From: Kalmanozyma brasiliensis GHG001
Taxonomy: Eukaryota > Basidiomycota > Ustilaginomycetes > Ustilaginales
NCBI RefSeq assembly: GCF_000497045.1
Contig: NW_015961954.1
Span: 186,001-250,000 of the forward strand
DNA: 64,000 nucleotides
Direction: 5' to 3'
This document shows positions 1 to 11,110 of this stretch, piece after piece. The position numbers and the translations under genes were made by a program. Position 1 is the first letter of the stretch; each line of letters opens with the position of its first letter. Under the pieces are notes generated by a model. The model was not told where the DNA came from. It worked only from the letters and a program-made list of their open reading frames with translations, and did not search any database.

Positions 1-1964
1 GTATCCGTCGTGTGCTCATGAATCTGATCGGCAACTCGCTCAAGTTCACCTCGGCCGGCTTTGTTCACGTCTCGCTGCGTGAGGTGCAGAGCTCCAAGAC
101 GCACATCATGATCGAGCTGGCCGTCACGGACACCGGTCGCGGTATCTCGCGCGCGTTCTTGGAGGAGCAGCTCTTCCACCCCTTCACGCAAGAGAACCCT
201 CACGGCACAGGTACGGGTCTCGGTCTGTCGATCGTCAACAGCATTGTGCAGTCAGCCTCGCTCAACGGCAAGATCGACGTGTGGAGTACGGAAGGCGAAG
301 GAACCGAGATCCGTGTCACCTGCGAGCTCGAGCTTTGCGGAGAGGAAGACATCGAGGGACCCACCTACAAGCCCGCGGTCAACGTCCATCAGAGCTACAG
401 CGTAGCGTTGCTCGGTTTTGACGAGTCGCGAGGTGACCAGGATCTGCGCCACGCCCTCGAAGGCTACTTCCTCAACTGGTGGGAGTTCAAGCTGTCGGAG
501 CAGACTACGATCGGCGATCACATCAAGCACAGCGACGTGCTCGTTCTCAACGACGACTTGGCGCTGCTCAAGAAGATCAAGGCGGAGCGCAAAGGAGAGC
601 TGCCGCCGGTCATCTTCCTCACAGCCAGCCGCGGCGAGTCCGAAATTGCCAAGGCGTGCGAAGATTACCACGCAGCGGGCGGTGTGGCCCGCATCTTGTT
701 CAAGCCGGCGGGTCCCGCCAAGCTGGAGAGCGTCGTCGACTTCTGCCTGCAGTGCCTGGAGCGTCGACAATCGGGCGAACCAGCCTCGTCGGAGGAGACC
801 AAGCCCAGCACTCCCTTGCCTTCGCCGAGCGAAGCAGGAGCTGCGTATCAGCAGATGGAGAAAGGCGACAGCTACTTTGCGCCGCGCCAGAGCCGGCCCG
901 ACATCCATCGCATTCCTGGACACGAGCTTGGCTCTTTCGACACCAATGCATCGATCACTCCGCGCGCGGAGGTCGAGATGGAGAGAGCCACAGGTCGCGA
1001 TGACCCGCGTGCATCAGCAAACTCGCACAAAGTCGCAGCAACGCACCCCACACTGGCGGAAGGCGATGTCAAGAATCGACGACCGACGCTGGACCCGGGC
1101 ATCGAGCGCATCCGCTCGCATTACATGTCACCTGATCCACCGGGCAGCTCGTCCAACTCGCTGATTCGTCGACACTCAACGGAAGCGCGCATGGATGCGG
1201 CGCACGAGGATGCGTCTAGCTCGAACACGCTCAAGCCGAGCCGGCCGCTGCTGCCAGCTCGCAGCATCACGTATCACGAACCGCGTCTGCACAAGCATGT
1301 GCTCATGTCGCCTATGGGCGGTCGCGACGGCGAGGCGGATTCGTACTTTGATCGCGTTCCGACCCCCAACTCGGCACACACGCCCAACACGCCAGGCTCG
1401 ACGGTGTCTCTGGAAGGAGGCGATGGAGCTGTGCTCAAGAGTGCGCTTGCATCGACTCGCAGTGGCAGCAGCATGCTGAGTAACAGCGTCAGCGGCAGCG
1501 GAGCCTCTCGCAAGCGCATGCAGATCCTGTCGGTGGAAGACAATGCGATCAACCGCAAGGTGATCGCCGCGTTCCTGGCCAAGCTGGATGTCGACTTTGT
1601 CGAGGCGACCAACGGCGAGGAGGGCATCGAGCAGTTCTCGCGCTACCCGGCGAACCACTTTGACGTGATCCTGATGGATCTGTCGATGCCTGTGCTGGAC
1701 GGCATTTCTGCCATCGCTGCGATCCGCAAGATCGAGATGGAGCGATATCAGAACACTAGCAGCGGCAGCTCGCATCGGAGCAGTTCGGGCAACGCGGCGC
1801 CCAACAAACCACCTTCGCGGTATCGAGCCAAGATCTTTGCGCTGACGGGCCGATCGACGGACGAGGACAAGCGACAGGCGTTCCAGACGGGTGCCGACGG
1901 GTACATTGTCAAGCCGCTCAGCTTCAAAGTGCTCTCTTCGCTGCTGAGGATGTTGATGCGCTAG
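1..1964 (+). CDS. Hybrid sensor histidine kinase, 3' part (5' end outside window)
   Basis: The frame is open from the left edge, so the sensor and HisKA domains lie outside. What remains starts inside the HATPase domain: an N box (LMNLIGNSLKF), a G1 box (DTGRGIS), an F box (LFHPFTQEN) and a G2 box (GTGLGLSIV). Next comes a receiver-like segment with LNDD and FKPAGP but no proper phosphorylation pocket, then about 230 residues of Ser/Pro-rich linker. The C-terminus is a true receiver domain: VEDN acidic pair, phospho-acceptor Asp at 1677-1679 (MDLSMPVLDG), conserved Thr (ALTG) and Lys at 1911-1913 (IVKPLS). By family, such proteins autophosphorylate a His and pass phosphate to the receiver Asp, usually feeding an Ypd1-Ssk1/Skn7 relay. 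The subgroup cannot be set without the N-terminus. Confidence 0.93.
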   Translation, partial: IRRVLMNLIGNSLKFTSAGFVHVSLREVQSSKTHIMIELAVTDTGRGISRAFLEEQLFHPFTQENPHGTGTGLGLSIVNSIVQSASLNGKIDVWSTEGEGTEIRVTCELELCGEEDIEGPTYKPAVNVHQSYSVALLGFDESRGDQDLRHALEGYFLNWWEFKLSEQTTIGDHIKHSDVLVLNDDLALLKKIKAERKGELPPVIFLTASRGESEIAKACEDYHAAGGVARILFKPAGPAKLESVVDFCLQCLERRQSGEPASSEETKPSTPLPSPSEAGAAYQQMEKGDSYFAPRQSRPDIHRIPGHELGSFDTNASITPRAEVEMERATGRDDPRASANSHKVAATHPTLAEGDVKNRRPTLDPGIERIRSHYMSPDPPGSSSNSLIRRHSTEARMDAAHEDASSSNTLKPSRPLLPARSITYHEPRLHKHVLMSPMGGRDGEADSYFDRVPTPNSAHTPNTPGSTVSLEGGDGAVLKSALASTRSGSSMLSNSVSGSGASRKRMQILSVEDNAINRKVIAAFLAKLDVDFVEATNGEEGIEQFSRYPANHFDVILMDLSMPVLDGISAIAAIRKIEMERYQNTSSGSSHRSSSGNAAPNKPPSRYRAKIFALTGRSTDEDKRQAFQTGADGYIVKPLSFKVLSSLLRMLMR

Positions 1965-3756
1965 AATGTATCGATCAGCATATTTGTATCACTACACACA
2001 CGAGAGCCGACTTCTGGCTTCTCACTTTTTTCACTTCTCGTTTAATCATCTGTTTCTCTTACACAATCCAAGACGATTCTTTCGCTCTCATCGTTGGCGT
2101 GTTGCGTGGTGCAGGATGGCTTCTTGGAATGACCGTGAGTGACGTTGATCGAGACCATGTGAATTGAAGAGCCTTGACCTGTTAGAGCTGGGTCGAAGGA
2201 GGGCTTGCGCGCCGATTTATCCGGGTGGCAAGTGGCCAACGCGTCCGGAAGCGGAAAGGGGCCATGCTCGCGGCTCACCAAGCTAAGCGAGATGGGAATT
2301 TCGTGGCCTCCTTTTTTTCAACATGAATTCTTGGGCAGCTCGGATCTGGGAACCAGAGGAAAGGATCGACAGAACGCAGATCCAACAGAGCCGCGTTTTG
2401 TTGCGCCCGCCTACGCCGCCACGCAGCAGAATATTGCCCTTTGTACGGCGTGACATTTGCCGGTACGCTACTGCACGGTTGCCTGCCTTTGGATCCGGGA
2501 AACTAAGAAGGGTGCTGCAGCGCCGCCGAACTTGCGATGCTAGCTCGCATCTGCTTCACAGGCCGATCTGTGGTGTACGAGGTGCAAGCGTTCCAAAGTG
2601 CTACGCAACCGGCAGGACCTCACGGGGCATAGCGCAGATGAGAAGGGCCCCAGAACTGGGCTCCAGCTGCGCAAAGTTCGTAACGAGAGCCCGGGTTAGC
2701 TGGCTCGTGCCCATACCGACATGGCCGACGCTGCTCACCTAATGCCGATCTCAAGGCGATGTACTTTGCGTGGGGTCATCAGAAGGACAGATGCGGGGGA
2801 GCGAGGCTGCACATCGATGTTGCTTGGTCATGCCTTCATGGTCGTGACAATCAGCTGATGTGCACGATGGTGGCAACAGGCTGAAGCCCATCCCCACAAG
2901 CGGCAACATCGTTCGCTGCGAAAAAGGGGATAGTGACCCTGGGCCGATACGTCGGAATGCTCACAGGCCTGTCGAGCGGCAGTCGCGGCGGCAGAAGAGT
3001 CAAAGAGAGGGGCCATCAAGACCCAAAGAGGAGGAAAGCTTCCGGATCTGCTCCACCGAGGATCAAAGAGCGAGACGGGATCAGCTTTACATATCACTCG
3101 CTCGGAGCGGAGTCTTTTTCCCCCCCTCCCTTCACTTGATTCTGCAGCAAGAGGGGTCCACTCTGACTTGCCTACGTGCAGCCAGCTGCAGCATGGCGGA
3201 CTGACCCACTCGTATTGCATAAACTCACCCACACCGACAAATCCCGACAGCATTTCGAATCGAGGGATACGCGATGCTGTTTCATGGCCACATTGCCGTG
3301 ATAGGCGAGAGGACCCAAAAGCTTTAAATGGTCGCATTGGGCGTTGACGGCTCGGCTTGGGGACAGTCAAGGTTGGCTGTGGTGAGGTAGCACGAGACGA
3401 GTTGCTGGTCGAAATAAGGACTGTCTCACATGGCATCATACGCGAGACGAGGGGTGAGAGAGAGGGTCTCGTCTTGAAAGGCAGGGTCAGTAGCTGGCTC
3501 TCTCTGCAGCAGCGACAAACGCGTTGCCCCTCTTCTGTAGAGCGGGGTCCAAATTTGAAAGTCGCATGCGTTTGAAATGACTGCCTTTTCTACACTCTCG
3601 CGGTGGCCTCGGCCATAGAAAAAGCTTGTCTTTTTGACTCTTGCTCGTATTTTGTGGTTGCAGCTCGGTCTTGAACGAATTTGCTCTGCCACAAAGCATT
3701 TGTCCGCTGAGCTGCTGCCACACATCCAGTCAGTGAGTGACCTGACACCGCGGATG
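1965..3756. other. Intergenic region, no supported gene
   Basis: This covers the 3' flank of the histidine kinase and the distal upstream region of the next gene. It holds only short overlapping frames on both strands with no recognisable domain. The longest is on the minus strand at 2828-3439 and resembles no family I know. I see no transposon or tRNA signature. Confidence 0.5.
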
Positions 3757-4862
3757 CAGGTCCGCGTGTGTTTCTTTTCGGTTGCCTCTCGCTTTGTTCC
3801 CTCTCTGCCACGCACAGGGCTCTGCAGTCACTCACAGTCACCCAGCTCAACTTAGCCGAGCTTGAAATTTGAGCTTTGGGTCTCCCTCGCTTTCACCCTG
3901 CGTGGGGCCTCGGCTCGGCATACAACACCGCGTCGAGTCGTTGGACGCTTTCGTCGACGCTCGCCCGCCACTTTCCTACTCCTCCTTCCCGTCTCCGACA
4001 ACAGAGCGCAGCTCAGCTCAAACTCAGTCGTCTCTTCCTCGGCAGCTCGACACGCTGCTGCGACCAAGGGAGCGGTTCCTTTTGCCATCTCTCCAACCGA
4101 TTCCAACAGCACCCTTACATCTCGTGACTGCAGCTGCACCCTGCTCATTCCCCCTGCCCGTCCAGTGCGTCACAACGCCACTGCATCCAGCACACCAGCA
4201 CTCTGTCGATCTTCCGTCGTGTTGATCCGCCTCTGCTGCAACCTCACGCCTTGCTTGGGCTCTCTTCTGTTTTTTGCCGCCCCGCCTGCCACGCCCAACG
4301 CCCTTCAGCCCATCTTGACGCCGGCTTTGTTTGCCTGCCTTCGCCTTTGTCACCATCCTCGCTTCACTTTTTCCTCACTCCCATCATCCGCTCTACCCAC
4401 CTCCTGCTCCGTCTCCGTCGGTCGTCATCACGTACCCTCCGCACGACATTGCCATCTGCTAGCTTGCTCCATCTAGCTGATCTATCTCGAACCAGACGCT
4501 CGACTTCAGGCACGCACTCGACACCGAATCGCACACGCTAAAGCCATCATATTCGACTCCATCCCGTGACTCGCCCAGCTTCTGTTCCGTCACATCACAT
4601 CACTCGCGACCAGCCATCCCAATTCACAACGCGCACGTCACGCGTTCACTCTGTCGCTGTCACATCGCTCACATCTGCGTATTAGCGCTTAGCTGAACTC
4701 AGCCTTCTTATCACAACGCGGGTCACCCGATCGCTTTCTCAGCGCATCACATCCCTCCTCGAACAGTCGAACGATCAGGCAATCCAACCGTGTCGCTGGA
4801 TCGTCGCAACGACTCGTTACTCTCTCCACCATCACAAGCTTGGACCAACCCACAAAGCTGCC
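3757..4862 (+). promoter_or_regulatory. ATG-free pyrimidine-rich region, probable long 5' leader of the Crz1-like gene
   Basis: Between the ATG at 3754 and the start codon at 4863 I find no ATG on the plus strand in about 1.1 kb. Roughly one per 64 bases would be expected. The stretch is rich in C and T. Depletion of upstream ATGs is expected for a transcribed leader scanned by ribosomes. The transcription start is not visible; no clear TATA box was found near 3,700. Confidence 0.5.
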
Positions 4863-7192
4863 ATGACCTCCGTCCTCGCCAACGTGCGCACTCATTTTCC
4901 GCAGTCAGGCATGTCGAACGAATCGCGTTTCCAATATGCCGACCTCTCCAGATCCATGCCTCCCACCTTCTCTTCCTCCTCTTCCTCGGCCTTGAATCAG
5001 GCCAACTCGGTGGCCTCCTCCAGCACCTTGGCGCTCGCCGCTGCCACCCCTGCCACCAGCACCATGTCCTCAGCGCCCACCTCGTCCGACACTCCCCTGC
5101 TTTCACAGACGTCTCCGTACGACCAATCCGCGTCCACCTGCGTACCCAGCACTCTTTACTCGGCAGCCGCCATCCCATCCTCCCAAGGCCTCGATGCTGT
5201 GCTAGGCGGATACGCTGCTACCAATGCGCTCGCAGATCTCTCGGCTTCGTGTCCGCCTGAAGGTCCTTCCTTCTCCAACCCAAATTTCGATGCTGATCTC
5301 GCCGCCGCTGCTGCCTTTGCTCCGCTTTTTGGCGCAGGGGATGCGCTAGGCCTGGATGCATCATCAGCGCCGCTATCCTTCCCAGTGCTGCCAGCTTCTC
5401 TCCTCGACGAGGCGCCAGAATACGAATACGTACGTTCCCGCTCAAAGCGCGACCATCCTCCACCGAGAGAAATCGCATGCTGACTTGACCTTTACACCCT
5501 TCTGCCATCGTACAGTCCACGCACACACGGCTCAATGTCTTCGAGGCCTCCGACTACGGCGGCAACATCCCCACCTTCACCTTCGCCGAGGACGGCACTC
5601 CATTGCTCGACGCCACGACAGAATACGGCCTCTGGTCTAGCGGACTCGATGTCGATGCGGGCCAACCCATGGCATCCTCTCTCTTCGCATACCCAGACGA
5701 CGGTCTCTCTTACCTTGACAACAACGGCCTCCAGACACAGCCACGCACGGCAGCACAATTCGACCTCGCATCACGGACGGACGGCTCGTTGAACGTCAAC
5801 GCCGACTCCTTCCTCGCGCCTCGAAACACTCTTCCTCTAGCGTCTACAATCGCAGTCGGCGAAGCATTCCTTGGCAGTGATGCATCGGCGATGGCCATCC
5901 TGCCCGGCTCGTCCGCAGACAGTGCTCCTTCTGTCCTTCACCCGGGGCCAGCACCCAACCAATTGCAGCAGCGACAACCACAACAAATTGGTCTCAACAG
6001 CGACGAGCTGTTTGATTCTCAAGCCGGTCCTTCTCGTGGACTGCACAGGTCTCGAGAGGCACTCGCCAACGCCAACTCTCCATATGGGCGCGGTCGTCCG
6101 TCACTTCAAGCGCATCGCAGCTTCAACAATCTTGGTGCGGCCGCCGGTGTCTCTCCGCCAGAGTTCAACTCGGAGCTTCGACGACTATCGACTCCAGGTC
6201 TGGTGGCAGGTGGTGCGGGCCCAGTTCGAGCTCCTAACCGCGACCCTTTGGTGCCTAGCCAGAACGTCGGACGTGCGCGTCTGATGAGCTGGCAGAGCGG
6301 CAATGCGCACACTGGCGAGCAAGAGTGGCAGTCCAACGGCTTCCCGGATCCCAGCCTTGGCGTCTCTGGCGATCCTGGCTTTGGTCCGCGAGGACCGCAG
6401 GCGGCAGCGGATGGGATGGCATCCAACGGCATGCCCATGCATCCGGCTGGCATGATGCCCCCTTCTCGATCTTACAGTTACGGCATGCAGCATTCCTCGT
6501 CCGGCTTCATGCCGCAATCAGGCATGCACCCTCACCAGAACGACATGATTAACGCGCTTGGAGACGCCATGGACGCCCGCATCGACGTTGACGGCATCGC
6601 CAAATGCCCTTACCCGAACTGCAACAAGACGTTTGCCAAGAACCGCTCGTACAACCTCAAGGCCCACTTGCGCTCGCACTCGCAGCTCAAGCCGTTCGCC
6701 TGCGCCGTCTGCCCACGCGCCTTCTCGCGCAAGCACGATCTTGAGCGTCACAGCCGCGTGCACTCCGGCGACAAGCCGTACGTCTGCGAGATCTGCGGAA
6801 AGGGTTTCCCGCGCAGTGACGCGCTGCGCAGGCACTGGAGGGTCGAGAAAGAGTGTGGTGACAAGGCGGCAGCGCTGGAAGCGAGTCAATCGCTGACGGG
6901 CATGATGGGCGAAGGAGGCTACCACGACAGGAGCCCCGATGAGCAGGATCATCCTTCGTATCTCCAGGCTCACCAGCAGCCGCAACAGCAGCTGCAGCAA
7001 GGTGGCAGCGGGTCTGGCATGTATGGCCAACAGCAACAGCAGCAACAGCAACAGATGCAGCAAATGCACCAGCAACAGAGGCCGCAACAGCCGTACGGTC
7101 AGCCCATGCAGCCGCAGCAGCAGTTCCCAAACCAACAGCAGCAGCAACAGCGGTCCTGGGCTGACCAGCAGCAGCAGGCTTTGAGACGATAG
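4863..7192 (+). CDS. C2H2 zinc-finger transcription factor, Crz1-like
   Basis: Two exons, 4863-5429 and 5516-7192, give 747 residues. The 86-nt intron has a GTACGT donor, a CTGAC branch site and a TACAG acceptor, and the frame is kept exactly. The first half is Ser/Ala-rich and disordered. Three C2H2 fingers lie at about residues 553-635: CPYPNC with YNLKAHLRSH, then CAVC with FSRKHDLERH, then CEICGKGF ending in an atypical HWRVEKEC. The YNLKAHLRSH and FSRKHDLERH helices match the calcineurin-responsive Crz1/Prz1 family, which enters the nucleus when dephosphorylated by calcineurin and activates ion-stress and cell-wall genes. A glutamine-rich tail (about 665-745) is coded by CAG/CAA runs. 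I did not find an obvious calcineurin docking motif, so Crz1 is an inference from the fingers. Confidence 0.85.
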
Positions 7193-7393
7193 TCGTCATC
7201 GAACGACGCTTTGATACCCCCTCCTTGCTCCGTCTTCTTCGAAGCGCATCTTGTCACTTGCATCATCTTCACTCTGGGGTTTTACGAAATGGTAGTTAGG
7301 TCGCTTGACCCTCACACACTTTGCGTTTGCTGCCGAAACAGAACGACTTGAGATGTGACCAAAGTACGTTGGCAGAAAATGCTGCATTGAACA

Positions 7394-8455
7394 TCAGTAG
7401 CGACTGCGTTTGGCTGGAGGCCCCGATGCAGGGTCATCATACGAGCGGGGAGCGTAGCCACCGCCGCCATTGTAGTCTCGATTTCCGCCGTACCCTCCTC
7501 CTCCTCCGCCTGCTGGCGATGGCCCTCCCGGACCGCCATTGTACCTCCCTCCTCCTTGTGGTAGACCGTTCTGATACCCCGATCTTTGCCCGTAGCCGTT
7601 ATCAAATCCTCCGCTGCGGGGTGGTCCACTGAATCCGCCTCTGAATCCGCCTCTCCCGCCTGCAAACCCTCCTCCCCTGGGCGCACCTCGGAATCCGCCC
7701 CTTCCGCCCCTGAATCCTCCCCCTCCTACAAACCCGCCACCCATCGGCACGACCTCCACCGGCTCGGGCGCCTTCTTCGGTTTCCGACTCCCCCCGCCCA
7801 ATCCCCCACCCAACCGCATCGGCTTCCAATCCTTCACCGTCCTACCCCTCTCCACATCAACCATAATCCGTCTTCCACCCATTTTGAGTCCTTCTGCGTC
7901 CTTGTACGCAGCTTTCATATCCCTCTCCCTCTCATAGGCGATAAATGCGTAGCCTCGACTTTTGCCAGCTCGATCGCGGATGAGGTGGATGCTTTGAATC
8001 GGGCCGTACATGTCGAATTCCCTGGCGAGGTCCTTTTCGGTGATGTCGTAGGGTAGACGACTGAGGAAGAGCGTCTTGTACGCATCTGGGGTAGCGCTCG
8101 CATTTGCGTTGGGGTTATACTCTTCCAAGCCGCGTCGTTTAATCTCGTCTTTTGCCGCACGGCGCGATTCGAGTTCGAGCTCTTTTAGGGTGACCCGTGT
8201 GTGGGTGAGGGTGGAGGAGGAAGCTTCGTCGGTCGACTCACCCCGATCCGCCGCTTCTTGCTTGATTCGTTCTAGCGTCGAGGCGATGCCGGTGAGCGGT
8301 GACCGAAGGGTCTGGCGTTTTGAACGGGAAGAAGGGTCTTTCGGGACAGGTGTGGCTGCCGGGTTCGGATCGTAGCGTGTGATGGGAGCGATGTGTTCGA
8401 GCGGAGGACGCGGCGCAAAGAGGCGGATGAGGGAGGGTGGGAGGAGGTGCGTCAT
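7394..8455 (-). CDS. snp1: U1 snRNP 70 kDa protein
   Basis: A single exon of 353 residues beginning at an ATG. The N-terminus carries the U1-70K signature (LLPPSLIRLFAPRPPLEHI), which in the family wraps around the Sm ring and contacts U1C. One RRM lies at about 126-205, with RNP2 (LFLSRL) and RNP1 (RGYAFIAY), and binds stem-loop I of U1 snRNA. The segment after it (RTVKDWKPMRLGGGLGG) is also conserved in the family. The C-terminus is Gly/Arg-rich (FRGG repeats) in place of the Arg/Ser domain of the animal protein. The role is 5' splice-site recognition in the nucleus. It is convergent with the Crz1-like gene, about 200 bp between stops, and divergent from the proteasome gene. Confidence 0.95.
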   Translation of the reverse strand: MTHLLPPSLIRLFAPRPPLEHIAPITRYDPNPAATPVPKDPSSRSKRQTLRSPLTGIASTLERIKQEAADRGESTDEASSSTLTHTRVTLKELELESRRAAKDEIKRRGLEEYNPNANASATPDAYKTLFLSRLPYDITEKDLAREFDMYGPIQSIHLIRDRAGKSRGYAFIAYERERDMKAAYKDAEGLKMGGRRIMVDVERGRTVKDWKPMRLGGGLGGGSRKPKKAPEPVEVVPMGGGFVGGGGFRGGRGGFRGAPRGGGFAGGRGGFRGGFSGPPRSGGFDNGYGQRSGYQNGLPQGGGRYNGGPGGPSPAGGGGGGYGGNRDYNGGGGYAPRSYDDPASGPPAKRSRY

Positions 8456-9128
8456 TGTTGCGACGGCGCTGCCTTGCTATGGTGTGGTTCGTGCGCTATG
8501 TCCGATGCATGTGCTGCTGCGTGCTCGCTGATAACAAGATGTTGGCCGCGTACGGACGCTTGAAGGTAGCTCTGGGGAGAGATGCTGCTCGCCGCCGTGC
8601 AAAGACGCTACAATGAGAAGATGCAGGTCGAGGACCAAAGGTGGGTTTCCATCTCGAAACGAAAGGTGAGCAAGCCTTTGGACCCGCTTTCCGAAGATCT
8701 CGATTTTTCGCCCCCTTCGCTGCAAAGAAGCAGGTCTTAACAAGAATGAAAAATTTCGAGCAAGGAAAGTGGAGAGAGCGTGCGGTGATCGACCCTGTTT
8801 GAAGGCGGCTGTCTGGCTGCGTGGCTCAGAACGCGCAGGCCACCTTTTGAGAAAGCTCCACACCAACACCTCGACTCATCAACTTCACCTGCTTCATTCG
8901 CGCCTCACTCTCGCTCCGGCACTCAGCGCATCACAACATCCGCGCTACATCGATCACGAACTACAGCTACCGCATTAGCAGCACGGCACGGCTCACACGC
9001 TCATCACTCGAAGCATCCTCACTCGGCGCAGCACTTGCTCGATCTCGGCATCACAATATTCACCGGCTGACAGAGGCGTATCCAGCAGCAGAGGAGACAG
9101 TCATCAGCAGCGCACTCGATAATACACA
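8456..9128. promoter_or_regulatory. Divergent promoter region, U1-70K / proteasome alpha7
   Basis: This 673 bp separates two divergent start codons and must hold both promoters. It is C/T-rich toward the proteasome gene, as is typical of leaders in this window. I see no TATA box, no RNA gene and no plausible frame of its own. Confidence 0.5.
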
Positions 9129-9971
9129 ATGGCCTCGCAAGGTACAGGCTACGATCTCTCCGCGAGTACCTACTCGCCCGATGGGAGGATCTTCCAGGTG
9201 AGTTACAGCAGACTCGAGCGGCAATTCTATCTTCGGATCCAGGCTCAATACTGACACCCTTACCCCTCCTTCTTGCCATCATCGCAGATCGAGTATGCGG
9301 CGAAAGCAGCGGAGAACGCAGGTACGGCGATCGCCATCAAGACCAAGACGGGCGTAGTCGTCGCCGTTGAGAAACTTGTCCAGTCCAAGCTGCTGGTCCC
9401 AGGATCCAATCGTCGGATCTTCAACGTCGCCCCACACATCGGTATCGTCTCTGCGGGTCTCATCGCGGACGGTAAGCACTTGGCCACCCGCGCTCGCTCG
9501 GAAGCTGTCTCGTTCCTCGACAACTACCGATTCCCCGCACCGGTCAAAACCCTCGCCGACCGCGTAGCGTACTACGTCCAAGCCTACACCCTCTACTCCT
9601 CGGTCCGCCCCTTCGGCGTCTCCGCCATCATCGCCGGCTTGGACGACACCAAAGGACCGCAGATCTACATGGTCGAACCCTCCGGCGTCTTTTGGGGCTA
9701 CAACGGCTGCGCCGTCGGCAAAGGCCGTCAACTCGCCAAAACCGAAATCGAAAAACTCGACCTGGACAACCTCACCCAACAACAAGCGGTGGAAGCTGCA
9801 GCAAAGATCATCTACAAGGTCCACGACGAGGCCAAGGACAAGGAGTTTGAGTTGGAATTGAGCTGGGTCGGTCCCGAGAGCAACGGAGTGCATAGTAGGG
9901 TGCCGGACGATTTGAGAGATGAGGCGATTCAGAAAGCGAAGGACGCACTAGATGACGAGATGGAGGATTGA
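9129..9971 (+). CDS. PRE10: 20S proteasome subunit alpha7 (Pre10/PSMA3 type)
   Basis: Exons 9129-9197 and 9288-9971 encode 250 residues. The 90-nt intron (GTGAGT to CGCAG) sits after codon 23 in phase 0. The spliced N-terminus carries the alpha-subunit signature ([19 protein letters not shown] followed by IEYA), which forms the gate and regulator-binding surface of the 20S core. GTGYDLS at the start, [19 protein letters not shown] and [13 protein letters not shown] point to the alpha7 paralogue rather than the other six. The C-terminus ends in an acidic helix (DALDDEMED), usual for alpha7. Alpha subunits are not proteolytic. RPN2, a 19S subunit, is also in this window. Confidence 0.95.
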
Positions 9972-10641
9972 AGGGGCAAGGGCAATGTATGATTTCTTGT
10001 TCGACCACAGAAGTGTGTGAACGTGTGGTGAGGGAAGAGTGCGAGGGTGTTTCATGATTGTGCGAGGGGATTCTGTCGGTGGTGTGCAGGCTGGTAACGT
10101 CGCCGCATGGTTGGGAGAGGAGGTTCTTGGTCATCGATGGTATTGAGGCTCCATGTCCGCCGCAGCACGAGTTGAGACGGTGAGCGATGGTGCAATGCAG
10201 GACCGGGCCGAGCGGACGACGTTCCAGCAGAGACGACCTGACTCCAATGGTGACGCTACAAGGCTCGTTCAGGCCAGCACGCTTTGTGAGAGGGGAGTTC
10301 GATCGAGATTGCGCTGCAGCATCGGGCGAGCGGATGATGTCCGGGGACGTGTCGTCCAGCCTGGTGGGCCGACCTGCAGCCTTGCATGAGCGACTTGTGC
10401 GCTCGGCGCAGCCACCCTTCTGGGAGTGCCGAGATTTTGTGCGCAAAACCGTCCCGTCCGAACGCTCTCGCCTTGCATCGTCCCAGATGAAGTACAAGGT
10501 TTCTAGGCCCATTCTCGGCGCGCATCGCTCTCCCCTCGTACGGATGCTAAGCCTATTCGAGTTCACTGGCGTGTTCGGGAATAGCGCACAGTGCGAACCG
10601 TTCGAGGTCGCAGGGCCATCCTCCAATCACGCCTCGCGCCT

Positions 10642-10666
10642 CCTCCGCTCCGTGACGGAGCGGAGG
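10642..10666. repeat. Perfect 11-bp inverted repeat with 3-nt loop
   Basis: Left arm CCTCCGCTCCG (10642-10652), loop TGA, right arm CGGAGCGGAGG (10656-10666). It lies about 700 bp downstream of the proteasome alpha7 stop. No run of T follows, so it does not look like a Pol III or bacterial-type terminator. Confidence 0.7.
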
Positions 10667-10748
10667 CGAGTTGAGTCACACGTCTATTCCCACGGTCGGC
10701 TTCGATGAGCTGAGTGACAGGTTCGACGAAGACGGAGGAGGTGCCTAT

Positions 10749-11110
10749 GAGGTAGGTCTGATCAACGTGATGATCCGTTCGGCAGTCCTTCTGACCCCGC
10801 TACCGAGAGAAGATGAGGTGAAGCGCCGGATGAGGCCGCAGGTGGCCCCGTCGAACCTGTCACGACGTTGATCAATGTCCAACCTCGACGTAGACATTCG
10901 TCCGCATCTACTGCTCGTGTGCAGGTCTCCGTCGTGGAGCGATAGCTTGCCGACACCCTGCATCGTCCTGTCAGGCGATTGATCAATCCAATGCTCGAGG
11001 TAGACGTTCACCAAGTGCCGCTGCCAGACGGGTGCCTAGGCCAGAACCTGCATCGCCCCAACCGACGCACCTGTCACAGGATTGATCACCAACCGTCGGG
11101 TTAGATGTTT
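10749..11110 (+). repeat. Degenerate tandem repeat, about 100-111 bp period
   Basis: The block CCTGTCA-(n)-TTGATCA-(n)-CCAA...GTAGA recurs at 10856, 10967 and 11070. A weaker copy (CTGATCAACGTGATGATCCG) is near 10757. The last two copies are also preceded by CCTGCATCG. Copies differ by substitutions and small indels, suggesting an old minisatellite. No coding frame is shared between copies. Confidence 0.55.

Noticed and set aside
9808..10626. 272-codon minus-strand frame overlapping the 3' end of the proteasome gene
   Set aside because: It starts at TTG, overlaps a well-supported gene in antisense and shows no conserved motif.
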